From an uncultured Erysipelotrichaceae bacterium (lineage in GTDB: Bacteria; Bacillota_I; Bacilli_A; Erysipelotrichales; Erysipelotrichaceae): 45,181 bases of DNA. Position numbers and translations under genes: made by a program. Each line of letters starts with the position of its first letter. Position 1 is the stretch's first letter. The stretch spans positions 1 to 45,181 of the forward strand of contig CADABS010000020.1 in the NCBI GenBank assembly GCA_902786245.1, read 5' to 3'. A model generated the notes under the pieces. That model did not search any database, was not told where the DNA came from, and was given only the letters and a program-made list of their open reading frames with translations. Below are positions 1-7,911 of the stretch, in pieces.

Positions 1-98
1 GAATTTCGAACCGCCGTATACCGAACGGTACGTACGGGTGGTGTGAGAGGTCGGAGCTAAGTAAAGGCGGAAACTTTACTTAGTTCCTCCTACTCGAT
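1..98 (+). mobile_element. 3' end of a group II intron (domains V and VI), class C type
   Basis: Bases 11-41 fold as domain V: CCGCCGUAUACC pairs with GGUACGUACGG-GUGG around a GAAC tetraloop, with the usual two-base bulge (C31 G32). The catalytic triad position reads CGC (12-14) rather than AGC, which is the mark of bacterial class C introns. Domain VI follows: a 14-bp stem (53-66 with 74-87, one G-U) carried on GAGAGG (45-50) paired with CCTACTC (89-95), leaving A92 bulged. A92 is the seventh base from the likely 3' end at T98 (CTCGAT), as expected for a branch-point A. One extra G (36-38 is GGG) may bulge in domain V. The 5' part and any reverse transcriptase lie outside the window. Class C introns usually insert just after terminators, so the rpsO terminator is a likely target site (inference). 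Confidence 0.85.
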
Positions 99-126
99 TT
101 GCTTTCAAGACTTCTTGTGATATGAT
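99..126 (+). promoter_or_regulatory. Promoter of pnp, directly after the intron
   Basis: TTGCTT (99-104), 16-bp spacer, TATGAT (121-126) preceded by an extended -10 TG (118-119). It starts at the first base after the predicted intron end, so pnp does not need readthrough from the intron. Confidence 0.6.
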
Positions 127-184
127 AGTCACGTTGAAATTTTGAAAGAGAAGACGAAAAGTAGATTAGAGGTTAAACGTTAAG

Positions 185-2431
185 ATGGAGAAGTTCAAGA
201 AGAGCTGGGATTTCCACGGCCGTACGATTACCGTGGAAAACGGCGAAATTGCCAAGCAGGCAGGCGGATCGGTCATGGTCCGCTACAATGATACAGTTGT
301 GCTGTCAACCGCAACTGCAAGCAACCAGGCCAAGGACACGGATTTCTTTCCGCTGACTGTCCTGTATCAGGAAAAGATGTACGCTGCCGGCAAGATCCCG
401 GGCGGATTCCTGCGCCGGGAAGGCAGACCGAGTGAGCACGCGACTCTGACAGCGCGCCTGATCGACCGTCCGATCCGTCCGCTGTTTGCGGAAGGATTCC
501 GCAATGAGGTACAGGTAGTCAATACCGTATTCTCCTGCGATCCGGACTGTTCCAGTGAGATGACATCGATCTTCGGTTCATCGCTGGCACTGTGCGTATC
601 GGATATTCCGTTCAACGGACCGGTTGCCGGTGTTCAGGTTGCCAGAGTTGACGGCGAATATGTCATCAACCCGAGCGTTGAAGAAAGCGAAAGAGCAGAT
701 CTGCATCTGACGGTTGCCGGTACAAAGGCAGCCATCAACATGGTTGAAGCAGGCGCCAAGGAAGTATCCGAAGAGGATATGCTGACAGCGCTGCAGATCG
801 GCCATGATGCGATCAAAGAACTGTGTGCGATCGAAGAAGAAGTCATCGCCGCATGCGCCAAGGAAAAGATGGAAGTCGTTCTCTATGAGATCGACCCGAC
901 TGTCAAGGCATATGTCGATGAACACGGTGCCGACCGTATCCGCGAAGCAGTTTCCATCAAGGGAAAACTGGAACGCTACGGCAAGATCGATGAGATCATC
1001 GCCGAGATGGAAGAGGGCGTCGGCGCTCTGGAATGGGCAGATGACGCAGCCAGAACAAAGGCTGTCAAGCAGGCCCATGAATACGGTGTTGAGGTCGAGG
1101 CAGGCGAAGTACGCCGTCTGATCTCGGAAGAAAAGATCCGTCCGGACGGAAGAGCGCTCGATGAGCTGCGTCCGCTGGATTCGCAGGTCGACCTGCTGCC
1201 CAGAGCCCATGGCTCTGCCATGTTCACCCGCGGTGAGACACAGGTCATGTCCATTACGACGCTCGGTCCGCTGAGCGATGCCCAGATCATCGATGATCTG
1301 ACGACGGAAACAGAAAAGAGATTCATGCATCAGTACAACTTCCCGCCGTTCTCGGTCGGTGAAGTCGGCCGCATGGGTTCCCCGGGCAGACGTGAAATCG
1401 GACACGGTGCGCTGGGTGAAAGAGCACTTGCCCAGGTTCTGCCGGATGAAGATGAATTCCCGTATGCGATCCGTACATGCGCGGAAGTTCTCGAATCCAA
1501 CGGTTCGAGCTCCCAGGCTTCAATCTGTGCCGGCACGATGTCTCTGATGGCAGCCGGTGTTCCGATCAAGGCCATGGTCGCAGGTGTTGCGATGGGTCTG
1601 ATCACAGTCGGCGATACATACTCGATCCTGACGGATATCCAGGGTATGGAAGACCACTACGGCGATATGGACTTCAAAGTCGCCGGTACAAGAAACGGTA
1701 TCACTGCACTGCAGATGGATATCAAGGTTACAGGCATTTCCCAGGAGATCATGCGCGAGGCGCTTGCCCAGGCCCATAAGGGACGCATGGAGATCCTTGA
1801 CAATATGGAAACAGCAATCAGCGAACCGAGACCGGAAGTTTCCAAGTATGCGCCGAAGATGGATATGATGATGATCCCGGTCGACAAGATCCGCGTTGTC
1901 ATCGGCAAGGGCGGCGAACAGATCGACAAGATCATCGAGGAATGCAACGATGTCAAGATCGATATCGAAGATGACGGCAGATGCATCATCTACCATACCG
2001 ACCGCGAAAGCATCAACAAGGCTAAGCAGATCATCGAAGACCTGATCCGTGAGGCAAAGGTCGGCGATGTCTACGATGCGACAGTCAGTGAAGTACGTGA
2101 TTCCTTCGCGTTTGTCACGCTGTTTGCTGGAACCGATGCTCTGCTGCATGTATCCGAGATCGCATGGGAGAGAGTCGAGAACATCCGCGATGTTCTGCAT
2201 GTCGGCGATACCGTCAAGGTCAAGGTCATCAACATCGATGACGCCGGCAAGGTCAAGGTATCTGCCCGCGAATGCATCGAAAAGCCGGAAGGCTGGCAGG
2301 AACCGAAGAAGCAGAACCGCTCCGGAAACCGCAATGGCGCACCGAGACGGAATTCTTCCTTCCGCGATAAGGAACAGGCGGACAGCGGCAATGTCGAACG
2401 CCGTGTGTTCCGTAAAAAAGAAAGCGAATAA
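185..2431 (+). CDS. pnp: Polynucleotide phosphorylase (PNPase)
   Basis: Phosphorolytic 3'-5' exoribonuclease and RNA polymerase activity in mRNA decay and RNA quality control; cytosolic trimer. The 748-residue length is normal. Domains in order: first RNase PH-like core (about 1-215), helical linker, second catalytic RNase PH core (about 315-545, with FTRGETQ and the [10 protein letters not shown] stretch), KH domain ([12 protein letters not shown] near 570), S1 domain (from VGDVYDATV near 625 to about 695), then a basic Arg/Asn/Lys-rich tail (700-748) that may help bind RNA. The ATG at 185 follows AGAGG at 168-172, a rather long spacing of 12. In most Firmicutes rpsO precedes pnp; here an intron end occupies the upstream side. 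A terminator follows directly. Confidence 0.98.
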   Translation: MEKFKKSWDFHGRTITVENGEIAKQAGGSVMVRYNDTVVLSTATASNQAKDTDFFPLTVLYQEKMYAAGKIPGGFLRREGRPSEHATLTARLIDRPIRPLFAEGFRNEVQVVNTVFSCDPDCSSEMTSIFGSSLALCVSDIPFNGPVAGVQVARVDGEYVINPSVEESERADLHLTVAGTKAAINMVEAGAKEVSEEDMLTALQIGHDAIKELCAIEEEVIAACAKEKMEVVLYEIDPTVKAYVDEHGADRIREAVSIKGKLERYGKIDEIIAEMEEGVGALEWADDAARTKAVKQAHEYGVEVEAGEVRRLISEEKIRPDGRALDELRPLDSQVDLLPRAHGSAMFTRGETQVMSITTLGPLSDAQIIDDLTTETEKRFMHQYNFPPFSVGEVGRMGSPGRREIGHGALGERALAQVLPDEDEFPYAIRTCAEVLESNGSSSQASICAGTMSLMAAGVPIKAMVAGVAMGLITVGDTYSILTDIQGMEDHYGDMDFKVAGTRNGITALQMDIKVTGISQEIMREALAQAHKGRMEILDNMETAISEPRPEVSKYAPKMDMMMIPVDKIRVVIGKGGEQIDKIIEECNDVKIDIEDDGRCIIYHTDRESINKAKQIIEDLIREAKVGDVYDATVSEVRDSFAFVTLFAGTDALLHVSEIAWERVENIRDVLHVGDTVKVKVINIDDAGKVKVSARECIEKPEGWQEPKKQNRSGNRNGAPRRNSSFRDKEQADSGNVERRVFRKKESE

Positions 2432-2453
2432 GAAGGTTTAAAACCTTCTTTTT
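2430..2453 (+). terminator. Rho-independent terminator after pnp
   Basis: AAGAAGGTTT (2430-2439) pairs with AAACCTTCTT (2441-2450), followed by T's; it overlaps the pnp stop codon. The next gene starts only about 20 bases later with no obvious promoter, so termination may be partial. Confidence 0.7.
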
Positions 2454-2471
2454 CGGTTAAGGAGATCAGTT

Positions 2472-3131
2472 ATGAGAATGCGTAAAAAGAAATGGGCGGA
2501 TCCCTGGCTTGAAGCACACGCGGATTACGCACTGGCTGATCCGTCAGACATGGCGGGCAGATGGAAACAGCTGCTCGGCTGTGAAAAGCTGCATGTCGAG
2601 ATCGGCACCGGCAAGGGCGATTATCTCAATACGATGGCTGCCATGTATCCGGAAGAGGGCTGGGTCGGTATTGAAAAAGACCGCAGTGCGGCAGCGGTGG
2701 CTGCCCGCAAGGCCATTGAGGCGGAGAATCCCGATCTGCATAACAAGCGGATGATCGTACATGCGGCCGAGGATATGGAAAACTGGTTCGCCCCCGGGGA
2801 GATCGATGTGATCCATCTGAATTTCTCCGATCCCTGGCCGAAGAAATATACCCATAAGCGCCGCCTTTCCAGCGCTTCCTTTCTGCAGATGTACAAGACC
2901 CTTCTTTCAGAAAACGGAACGGTCCGGATGAAGACGGACAACCAGGCGCTGTTTGAGGATTCAGTCCTGTATTTCCTGCAGAACGGATTTACCCTGACGG
3001 AGTTTTCCGTCAATTACCGGCGTGAGCCGCATGAAGAAGATGCGGTCACGGAATATGAACAGCGGTTTATGGATCTGGGCCAGCCGATCTATATGCTTAC
3101 AGCAGCCAGGGCGGACTCTGTGGTAGAATGA
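2472..3131 (+). CDS. trmB: tRNA (guanine-N7)-methyltransferase TrmB
   Basis: SAM-dependent enzyme making m7G46 in the variable loop of tRNAs. The 219-residue protein has the SAM-binding motif EIGTGKGDYL (about residues 43-52) and the family signature FSDPWPKKYTHKRRL (about 117-131), which carries catalytic and tRNA-contacting residues. Ribosome site AAGGAGA lies about 8 bases before the ATG. It sits 40 bases after pnp and 15 bases before a lipoprotein gene with which it is probably cotranscribed. In B. subtilis the orthologue ytmQ lies in the same broad neighbourhood as murC, ytxG/H, ccpA and tyrS, all of which are in this window. Confidence 0.96.
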   Translation: MRMRKKKWADPWLEAHADYALADPSDMAGRWKQLLGCEKLHVEIGTGKGDYLNTMAAMYPEEGWVGIEKDRSAAAVAARKAIEAENPDLHNKRMIVHAAEDMENWFAPGEIDVIHLNFSDPWPKKYTHKRRLSSASFLQMYKTLLSENGTVRMKTDNQALFEDSVLYFLQNGFTLTEFSVNYRREPHEEDAVTEYEQRFMDLGQPIYMLTAARADSVVE

Positions 3132-3146
3132 TTCCGGAGGAACCCT

Positions 3147-3923
3147 ATGGCCAGAGTAAAAAGACTTGCCGTCTGGCTGTGCATTGCCTTATGCGGATGC
3201 GCACCGAAGCAGATCGATGTGCAGACGAAGCTGAATGAAGCCATCGCTTCCGAGCAGGCACTGACACCGCACCGGCCGTCTTACAATAAAAAATACTATT
3301 CATATTATATTGAGCCGTCGACCGGACGTCTGGATGCGTCTGCTTCCAGCAATCTTTTTGCCTATGGCAGCAGCCGTTTCCTGATGAATCTGAATGTCGA
3401 GGCGGTACAGAGCGGCCAGGCGGTTTCCCTGCACAGTCCGCAGAGCGCACTGGCATCGGCGGAAGGTTCCTATATCGATGAAGCGGGCAGCGAGCATCCG
3501 TTTGCGGCAGCGGTGTATGAAGAGGGCGGCAGAGCTGTCAGTATTCTGCATACGGCCTATATGGATTTCTGCGGCATCGGGTATCTTTCCGATGCCCCGG
3601 GTCTGATCGGACAGATGCTGAAGATCGCCCGGACCGTACGGGTGAGCAGCGAAGCGGTGGCGGAGGATTTCCGGGCCCGCGACCAGATCACCTATGAAGG
3701 AACGACCGTGCAGCTGTTCGATTATATCGCTCCGGAGAGCGGATCGATCGAGGAGCTGTTCATGGATGGCCAGGGCGTCGGCGATTTTTCGGAGACGGAC
3801 TTTATCACACCGTCTTCTTTCGGCGGTGAAGAGGACGTACCGCCATCCGAAGAGCAGGTGCAGCCGGAAGCAGAGACAGAAAAAGAACCGGCAGAACCGC
3901 AGAAGGAAGAGGATGATCATTGA
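3147..3923 (+). CDS. Uncharacterised lipoprotein with acidic C-terminal tail
   Basis: Short basic N-terminus and hydrophobic stretch ending in the lipobox LCGC (Cys about residue 18) predict lipid anchoring outside the membrane. The mature part is Tyr/Ser-rich near the start (NKKYYSYYIEPSTGR) and continues as a mixed globular region to about 225; the last 35 residues are a Glu/Pro-rich acidic tail. No catalytic motif is recognised. The ribosome site GGAGG lies about 8 bases before the ATG. It follows trmB by 15 bases, suggesting one transcript. I do not recognise the family; 258 residues. Confidence 0.8.
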   Translation: MARVKRLAVWLCIALCGCAPKQIDVQTKLNEAIASEQALTPHRPSYNKKYYSYYIEPSTGRLDASASSNLFAYGSSRFLMNLNVEAVQSGQAVSLHSPQSALASAEGSYIDEAGSEHPFAAAVYEEGGRAVSILHTAYMDFCGIGYLSDAPGLIGQMLKIARTVRVSSEAVAEDFRARDQITYEGTTVQLFDYIAPESGSIEELFMDGQGVGDFSETDFITPSSFGGEEDVPPSEEQVQPEAETEKEPAEPQKEEDDH

Positions 3924-3930
3924 TTTTTCC

Positions 3931-3959
3931 TTAACAATCGCGGTTAAATAGAATAAAAT
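3931..3959 (+). promoter_or_regulatory. Promoter of the proline-rich acidic protein gene
   Basis: TTAACA (3931-3936), 17-bp spacer, TAAAAT (3954-3959), about 30 bases before the start codon. Confidence 0.55.
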
Positions 3960-3990
3960 GGTAACTGTATTGTAAGGAAGGGAATTTTTT

Positions 3991-4830
3991 ATGCTGAAGA
4001 AGTTACAGAATCTGCTGTTTGAAGAAGAGGAATATGAAGAAGAAGCACAGCCTGCTGAGCCTGTACAGGTCCAGACACCCGCTCCGGCACCGGAACCGGT
4101 TAAACCGGCAGAACCTGTAACCGCGCCTGCGCCGGTACAGCCTGTGCAGGAAGAACCCAAGGCACCGGCCATGCAGAGAATCGATGTTACCCAGTCGATT
4201 CCCGTACAGGAGCCTGTCCGTCCGGCAGCGCCGAGAAACGAATCTGTATTCCGGGAACCGGAAACGGCGAGACCTTCTGTTTCGCTCGGCATTACGGCAG
4301 ATGATAACAGAGCACCGGAGCGCAAGCCGGCACCGAAACCGGCAAGACCTGCACCGAAGCCTGTCCGCAAGGAAGAAAAGCCTGCCCGTCCTGCCTATCA
4401 GTTCCAGCCTGTCATCAGCCCGATCTTCGGTGTCGATGAAAAGGATATGAATGCCCTGAAGACAACGACTTCCAAGATCACGGAAGCGGAAAAGGCAAAG
4501 ACCGACAAGAATGTCACACCGATCATTTCCCCGATGTACGGCATGAATGCCGAGGATGTTCCGTCTTCCATCCAGAAGACCGTTGAAAAGTCCAATGCCC
4601 AGGAACAGCTGCGCATTACACCGGATAAGATCGCAGCCGAGGAAGAGATCCCCGAGTTCTCGCTCGATGATATTCTGGCTGTACACGATGAGGAATATGC
4701 GGATGAAGAACAGCAGGAAGCAGCGGAAGATACAGCTTCTCTGTTCCCGGATCTCAACCTCTGGGATGATGAACCGGAAGATCTGCAGGATCAGACCGTA
4801 GTGATCGACCGTCCGAAAGACGCGGAGTAA
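3991..4830 (+). CDS. Proline-rich, acidic, probably disordered cytoplasmic protein
   Basis: 279 residues without signal peptide or membrane segment. The N-terminal 140 residues are low-complexity (Pro/Ala/Glu/Lys). Two related motifs stand out: PVISPIFGVDEKD (about residues 138-150) and PIISPMYGMNAED (about 174-186), spaced about 36 residues apart, each preceded by disordered sequence. The C-terminal 60 residues are very acidic (IPEFSLDDILAVHDEEYADEE). The repeated ISPI/M-F/Y-G motif looks like a short linear binding element or two halves of a degenerate repeat. It has its own promoter and terminator. I cannot assign a function; a scaffold or adaptor role is only a guess. Confidence 0.8.
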   Translation: MLKKLQNLLFEEEEYEEEAQPAEPVQVQTPAPAPEPVKPAEPVTAPAPVQPVQEEPKAPAMQRIDVTQSIPVQEPVRPAAPRNESVFREPETARPSVSLGITADDNRAPERKPAPKPARPAPKPVRKEEKPARPAYQFQPVISPIFGVDEKDMNALKTTTSKITEAEKAKTDKNVTPIISPMYGMNAEDVPSSIQKTVEKSNAQEQLRITPDKIAAEEEIPEFSLDDILAVHDEEYADEEQQEAAEDTASLFPDLNLWDDEPEDLQDQTVVIDRPKDAE

Positions 4831-4840
4831 GAACACACAG

Positions 4841-4865
4841 GAAGAGCAGATGCTCTTCTTTTTTT
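4841..4865 (+). terminator. Rho-independent terminator
   Basis: GAAGAGC (4841-4847), loop AGAT, GCTCTTC (4852-4858), then a run of T's to 4865. Confidence 0.85.
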
Positions 4866-4882
4866 ATGCGCTTCTGATTGCA

Positions 4883-4897
4883 TGTTAAGCGCTACCA
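4883..4897 (+). promoter_or_regulatory. cre-like (CcpA/LacI-type) operator candidate
   Basis: TGTTAAGCGCTACCA has an AGCGCT core and matches the CcpA cre consensus (TGWAANCGNTNWCA) at 13 of 14 positions if one extra T in the left half is allowed. It lies just upstream of the -35 of the operon that encodes the CcpA-like regulator, so autoregulation is plausible. The one-base insertion makes this uncertain. Confidence 0.35.
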
Positions 4898-4903
4898 TCC
4901 GTA

Positions 4904-4932
4904 TTGAAAATATTTTCAGAGCGATTTATAAT
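4904..4932 (+). promoter_or_regulatory. Promoter of the ytxG-like/ytxH-like/ccpA operon, with palindrome
   Basis: TTGAAA (4904-4909), 17-bp spacer, perfect TATAAT (4927-4932). A perfect 14-bp palindrome TGAAAATATTTTCA (4905-4918) covers most of the -35 and the start of the spacer, a good position for a repressor site. Confidence 0.75.
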
Positions 4933-4959
4933 TTGATTTAGGTGAAGGAGATTTACAGT

Positions 4960-5364
4960 ATGGATGAATTACTTGCAGCACTTCAGAACGTATCATCACA
5001 GGTGCTTCCGATCGCCGGAGCAGTTGCACTGATTTTCCTGTGTGTGCTTCTGAAGAAAATCTGGGCGCTGATCGACAGTCTGACAGCGACCGTCAAGGGT
5101 CTTGATCCAACCCTGAAAAAAGTTGATCTGAGCATGGAAAAGGTACAGGCACCGCTGGATACAGTCGTCCGGTACAGCCATACCATGGATAAAGTCCACG
5201 ATAAGACTGCGGAAGCCTTCGGGAAGGCGGCAGACTTCGCTTCCGAGAACATCGATAATATCAAGGATTTTGTTCAGGAAAAGATCAGCAAAGGAGAAGA
5301 TTCCGTAGAAGATATCATTGCGGCTGCGGAAAAGAAAATCGAGGAGGAAACAGGGAATGAGTGA
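4960..5364 (+). CDS. DUF948-like membrane-anchored protein (YtxG-like)
   Basis: 134 residues: one N-terminal membrane segment (about 17-36) and then an amphipathic helical domain with heptad-like spacing and an acidic end (EEETGNE). This layout fits the YtxG/DUF948 family. The ATG at 4960 is preferred because AAGGAG (4945-4950) sits 9 bases upstream; an upstream in-frame GTG at 4942 would run into that ribosome site. The next gene starts inside its last codons. In B. subtilis ytxG, ytxH and ccpA lie in the same order nearby, supporting the assignment. Its molecular role is not known to me; a general-stress or envelope-associated role is suggested by the Bacillus homologues. Confidence 0.75.
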   Translation: MDELLAALQNVSSQVLPIAGAVALIFLCVLLKKIWALIDSLTATVKGLDPTLKKVDLSMEKVQAPLDTVVRYSHTMDKVHDKTAEAFGKAADFASENIDNIKDFVQEKISKGEDSVEDIIAAAEKKIEEETGNE

Positions 5365-6277
5365 AGAGAACAGGACAGTCAGCGACGTCTCTGAAAAGAC
5401 AGAAGAGACCGTTGAAAAAGTAGATATTGCGGATGCGGACGAACCGATTGAAGCAATCGAAAAGACAGTGGAAGATCTGAAAAAGAAGATTCAGGAACTG
5501 GCGGCTGAAGATGCGGAAGAACCTGCAGAAGAGACAGCCGATGACGATAATTATGAAATTCCTGAATTCATCACACCGGAACAGAAAGAAAAGATCGAAG
5601 ATATCAAAGACACAACGGTAAACAAGGTCAGCGAAGGCATCGGTACAATCAAGAATGCCGCAAATGAAGCCTTGAGCAATCCGGAAGTGCAGAAGACGAT
5701 CAGCTTCATCAAGGGCAATGCCCGCAAGGCAGTCGAAGCCGCCAAGGACAAGATCGACGATCTGCGTGAAAACAAAAATGTCGCAGAAGCCGAAGACAAG
5801 ACAAAAGAGGCGCTGAAGAACATTTCCGACGCTGCAGCCAAGACCGGAAAGAACGTTCAGGAAAAGCTGACGGAAGGTACGAAAAACCTGACGAAGAGCG
5901 TTGACGAATTCGTCAATAAGCCGGAAGTGCAGGAAGCTGTCGCAAAGGCACGCACAACGGTTGCGGAAGCCGGCAAAAAGGCATCGGCGATGTTCGGCGG
6001 ACTGCTGGCAAGCCTGAAAAAGGGCAAAGAGAAAGCAGAAGATGCCATTGAAGAATCAGCCGAAGAAGTAAAAGAAGAAGTCTCTGAAGCACCGGAAGAG
6101 ATCAAGGAAGAAGTCGCTGAGGCAAAGGACGAAGTCTGCGAAAAGGCAGAGGAAGTCACGGCTGCTGCGGAAGACGTCAAAGAGGAAGTCTGCGACAAAG
6201 CCGAAGAGGCAAAGGAAGAGGTCTGCGAAAAAGCAGAGGAAGCCGCTGAAACAATCAAAGACACAGCCGGTGAGTAA
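5357..6277 (+). CDS. Long helical YtxH-like protein with LEA-type repeats
   Basis: 306 residues, almost wholly predicted helix and coiled coil, very rich in Lys, Glu and Ala. Residues 1-70 are acidic. The centre has two related segments starting NPEVQKTISFIK and KPEVQEAVAKAR. The last 90 residues consist of repeating 11-residue-like units (EEVKEEV, DEVCEKAEE, EEVCDKAEE, EEVCEKAEE) resembling late-embryogenesis-abundant or apolipoprotein repeats; three of these units carry a Cys at the same place. The ATG at 5357 (GGAGG at 5342-5346) overlaps the previous gene by 8 bases, so translation is probably coupled. A function in stress tolerance or membrane association is inferred from composition and from the YtxH synteny only. 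Confidence 0.75.
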   Translation: MSEENRTVSDVSEKTEETVEKVDIADADEPIEAIEKTVEDLKKKIQELAAEDAEEPAEETADDDNYEIPEFITPEQKEKIEDIKDTTVNKVSEGIGTIKNAANEALSNPEVQKTISFIKGNARKAVEAAKDKIDDLRENKNVAEAEDKTKEALKNISDAAAKTGKNVQEKLTEGTKNLTKSVDEFVNKPEVQEAVAKARTTVAEAGKKASAMFGGLLASLKKGKEKAEDAIEESAEEVKEEVSEAPEEIKEEVAEAKDEVCEKAEEVTAAAEDVKEEVCDKAEEAKEEVCEKAEEAAETIKDTAGE

Positions 6278-6294
6278 GAACGGAGGACCGCACG

Positions 6295-7287
6295 ATGAAA
6301 AGAGTGACGATCTACGATGTCGCCAAGGAGGCCGGTGTTTCACTGGCAACGGTTTCCAGGGTCATCAACGGCTCCAATGTCGTCAAGGGTCCGACCAGGG
6401 ACCGGGTGCAGGCCGCGGTTGAAAAGCTCGGCTATAAGCCCAATGCGATCGCCCAGGGTCTTGCGCTGCAGAAAACAACGACCATCGGACTGGTTGTGCC
6501 GGAGGCGAGTTTTACCTATACCGGACAGATTATCAACGGTCTGATCGATGTGGCGAAGATCTACAATTACAACATCATGCTGCATACGATCACGGCCGGC
6601 ATTACGGATTTCAATTCGGTATTTGAAGATATCATCAAGTCGCACGTGGACGGTGTGATCATCTACAATAACCGGAATTACATATCCGAGATGGAAACCC
6701 TGGCGAATTACAGCATTCCGATCGTCGTGATCGGAAATCCGATCCGCGGGGAGAAGATCTGCAGTGTGCATGTCGATATCGAAAAGGCTGTTTTTGAGCT
6801 GACATCGAAATATCTGGAAGAGGGCAAGGATAAGATTGCGATCATCGAAGACCGCAAGAACCAGTATTCCTGCAGCCGGATGGTCAGCGGCGCAAGCAAA
6901 GCCTTTGAGGCAAAGGGCAAGAAGTTCGACGGCTATCTGGAGATTCCGGATGATACAAGAACGAGCTACGCATTCCTCAGCCGCTGGCTGAAGAATCATT
7001 CCTATGATCTGATGATCGGCAACCGCGATTCCCAGGCGATGGCAATCGTCAATGCGTCGCGGGAAAACGGCATTTCGATTCCGGATGATATGGAAGTGGT
7101 CTGCGTCATCGATACCAAGTACAATACGATGATGCGGCCGCAGATCTCGAGTTTTTCGATTCCTTCCTATGATCTGGGAGCGGTTTCGATGCGGGTCATG
7201 ACCAAGATGCTGCAGAATGAAGCGGAAGCGGATAAGACGATTGAACTGTCCTATCTGTTTACACCGCGTCAGACGACCAAAGACTGA
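6295..7287 (+). CDS. ccpA: LacI-family catabolite regulator, CcpA-type
   Basis: 330 residues. The N-terminal helix-turn-helix and hinge are clear (VTIYDVAKEAGVSLATVSR, then GYKPNAIAQGLA), followed by a periplasmic-binding-protein-like effector domain. The C-terminal stretch MMRPQISSFSIPSYDLGAV and the ending TPRQTTKD align well with CcpA proteins (MVRPQL...YDIGAVAMR, FRQSTK). CcpA binds cre sites when complexed with HPr phosphorylated on Ser46 and controls carbon catabolite repression. Placement after ytxG- and ytxH-like genes matches B. subtilis, strengthening the call over a generic LacI repressor. Ribosome site GGAGG lies 9 bases before the ATG; the gene is 17 bases after the YtxH-like gene and ends with a strong terminator. 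Confidence 0.85.
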   Translation: MKRVTIYDVAKEAGVSLATVSRVINGSNVVKGPTRDRVQAAVEKLGYKPNAIAQGLALQKTTTIGLVVPEASFTYTGQIINGLIDVAKIYNYNIMLHTITAGITDFNSVFEDIIKSHVDGVIIYNNRNYISEMETLANYSIPIVVIGNPIRGEKICSVHVDIEKAVFELTSKYLEEGKDKIAIIEDRKNQYSCSRMVSGASKAFEAKGKKFDGYLEIPDDTRTSYAFLSRWLKNHSYDLMIGNRDSQAMAIVNASRENGISIPDDMEVVCVIDTKYNTMMRPQISSFSIPSYDLGAVSMRVMTKMLQNEAEADKTIELSYLFTPRQTTKD

Positions 7288-7301
7288 GTTTCAGAAATCA
7301 G

Positions 7302-7337
7302 GGCAGTACTGCATATACAGTACTGTCTTTTCTTTTT
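7302..7337 (+). terminator. Rho-independent terminator after ccpA
   Basis: GGCAGTACTG (7302-7311), loop CATATA, CAGTACTGTC (7318-7327), then TTTTCTTTTT. Confidence 0.9.
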
Positions 7338-7380
7338 GGTTCGCATTACCGAAAGTGATCTGACAGTCACCATTTATGAA

Positions 7381-7409
7381 TTGATTGGCTTCCCGGTGCT
7401 GTCTAAGAT
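7381..7409 (+). promoter_or_regulatory. Candidate promoter of the small NTF2-like gene
   Basis: TTGATT (7381-7386), 17-bp spacer, TAAGAT (7404-7409). The start point would fall just before the ribosome site. Confidence 0.4.
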
Positions 7410-7431
7410 GAATGTGAGCGGGGGAGTGACG

Positions 7432-7800
7432 ATGAAGGAAGAAGAAAAGCTGCGGCAACTGTATGAAGATATGTATGCCGCAATGATATGCAAAGACGAA
7501 GCTGCGCTGATGCGTATGCATGAGAGTTCTTTTGTGCTGATACATATGACCGGTCTGCATCAGGACCGTGACACATATATACATGCGGTGATGGATGGAA
7601 CATTGAATTATTACTCTGCCAGGACGAAGGATCTCTCTGTGCATGTGCATGGAGACAGTGCCGTCATGACGGGCAGATCGCTGATCAGTGCAGCGGTATT
7701 CGGCAGCGGCAGGCATACATGGAGACTGCAGCTGTGCATACAGGCGCAGAAAAGGGAAAACGTCTGGAAACTGATGAAAGCAGAGGCTTCCGCCTGGTAA
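7432..7800 (+). CDS. SnoaL/DUF4440-like (NTF2-fold) small protein
   Basis: 122 residues beginning at ATG 7432, chosen because GGGGAG (7421-7426) precedes it; longer in-frame starts to 7336 would read through the terminator region and lack a ribosome site. The layout fits the NTF2-like superfamily: N-terminal helices with LRQLYEDMYAAMICKDEAALMRMH, then SSFVLIHMTGLHQDRDTYIHAVMDGTLNYY, then three to four strands ending WRLQLCIQAQKRENVWKLMKAEAS. Such proteins are often ketosteroid-isomerase-like enzymes or binding proteins of unknown substrate. It stands alone between ccpA and a sugar deacetylase gene. Confidence 0.7.
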   Translation: MKEEEKLRQLYEDMYAAMICKDEAALMRMHESSFVLIHMTGLHQDRDTYIHAVMDGTLNYYSARTKDLSVHVHGDSAVMTGRSLISAAVFGSGRHTWRLQLCIQAQKRENVWKLMKAEASAW

Positions 7801-7844
7801 AAGGAACAGCAGGCGCCCGGATAGAAGTATGCGTGAATGTAAAG

Positions 7845-7891
7845 TATAATAAATGCAGAACATCCGGACACGGAAAACGCGTGCCCGGGCA
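7845..7891 (+). promoter_or_regulatory. -10-like box and leader hairpin before the YdjC/ChbG-type gene
   Basis: TATAAT at 7845-7850 without a convincing -35. Downstream, CCGGACACG (7863-7871) can pair with CGTGCCCGG (7879-7887) with one mismatch, and TGCCCGGGCA (7882-7891) is a palindrome; both lie in the presumed leader. Confidence 0.3.
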
Positions 7892-7911
7892 TAGAAAGGG
7901 AGAAATCATTT

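Noticed and set aside
7336-7431. Longer N-terminus for the NTF2-like protein
   Set aside because: The in-frame extension overlaps the ccpA terminator tail, holds a better promoter than coding sequence, and lacks a ribosome site.
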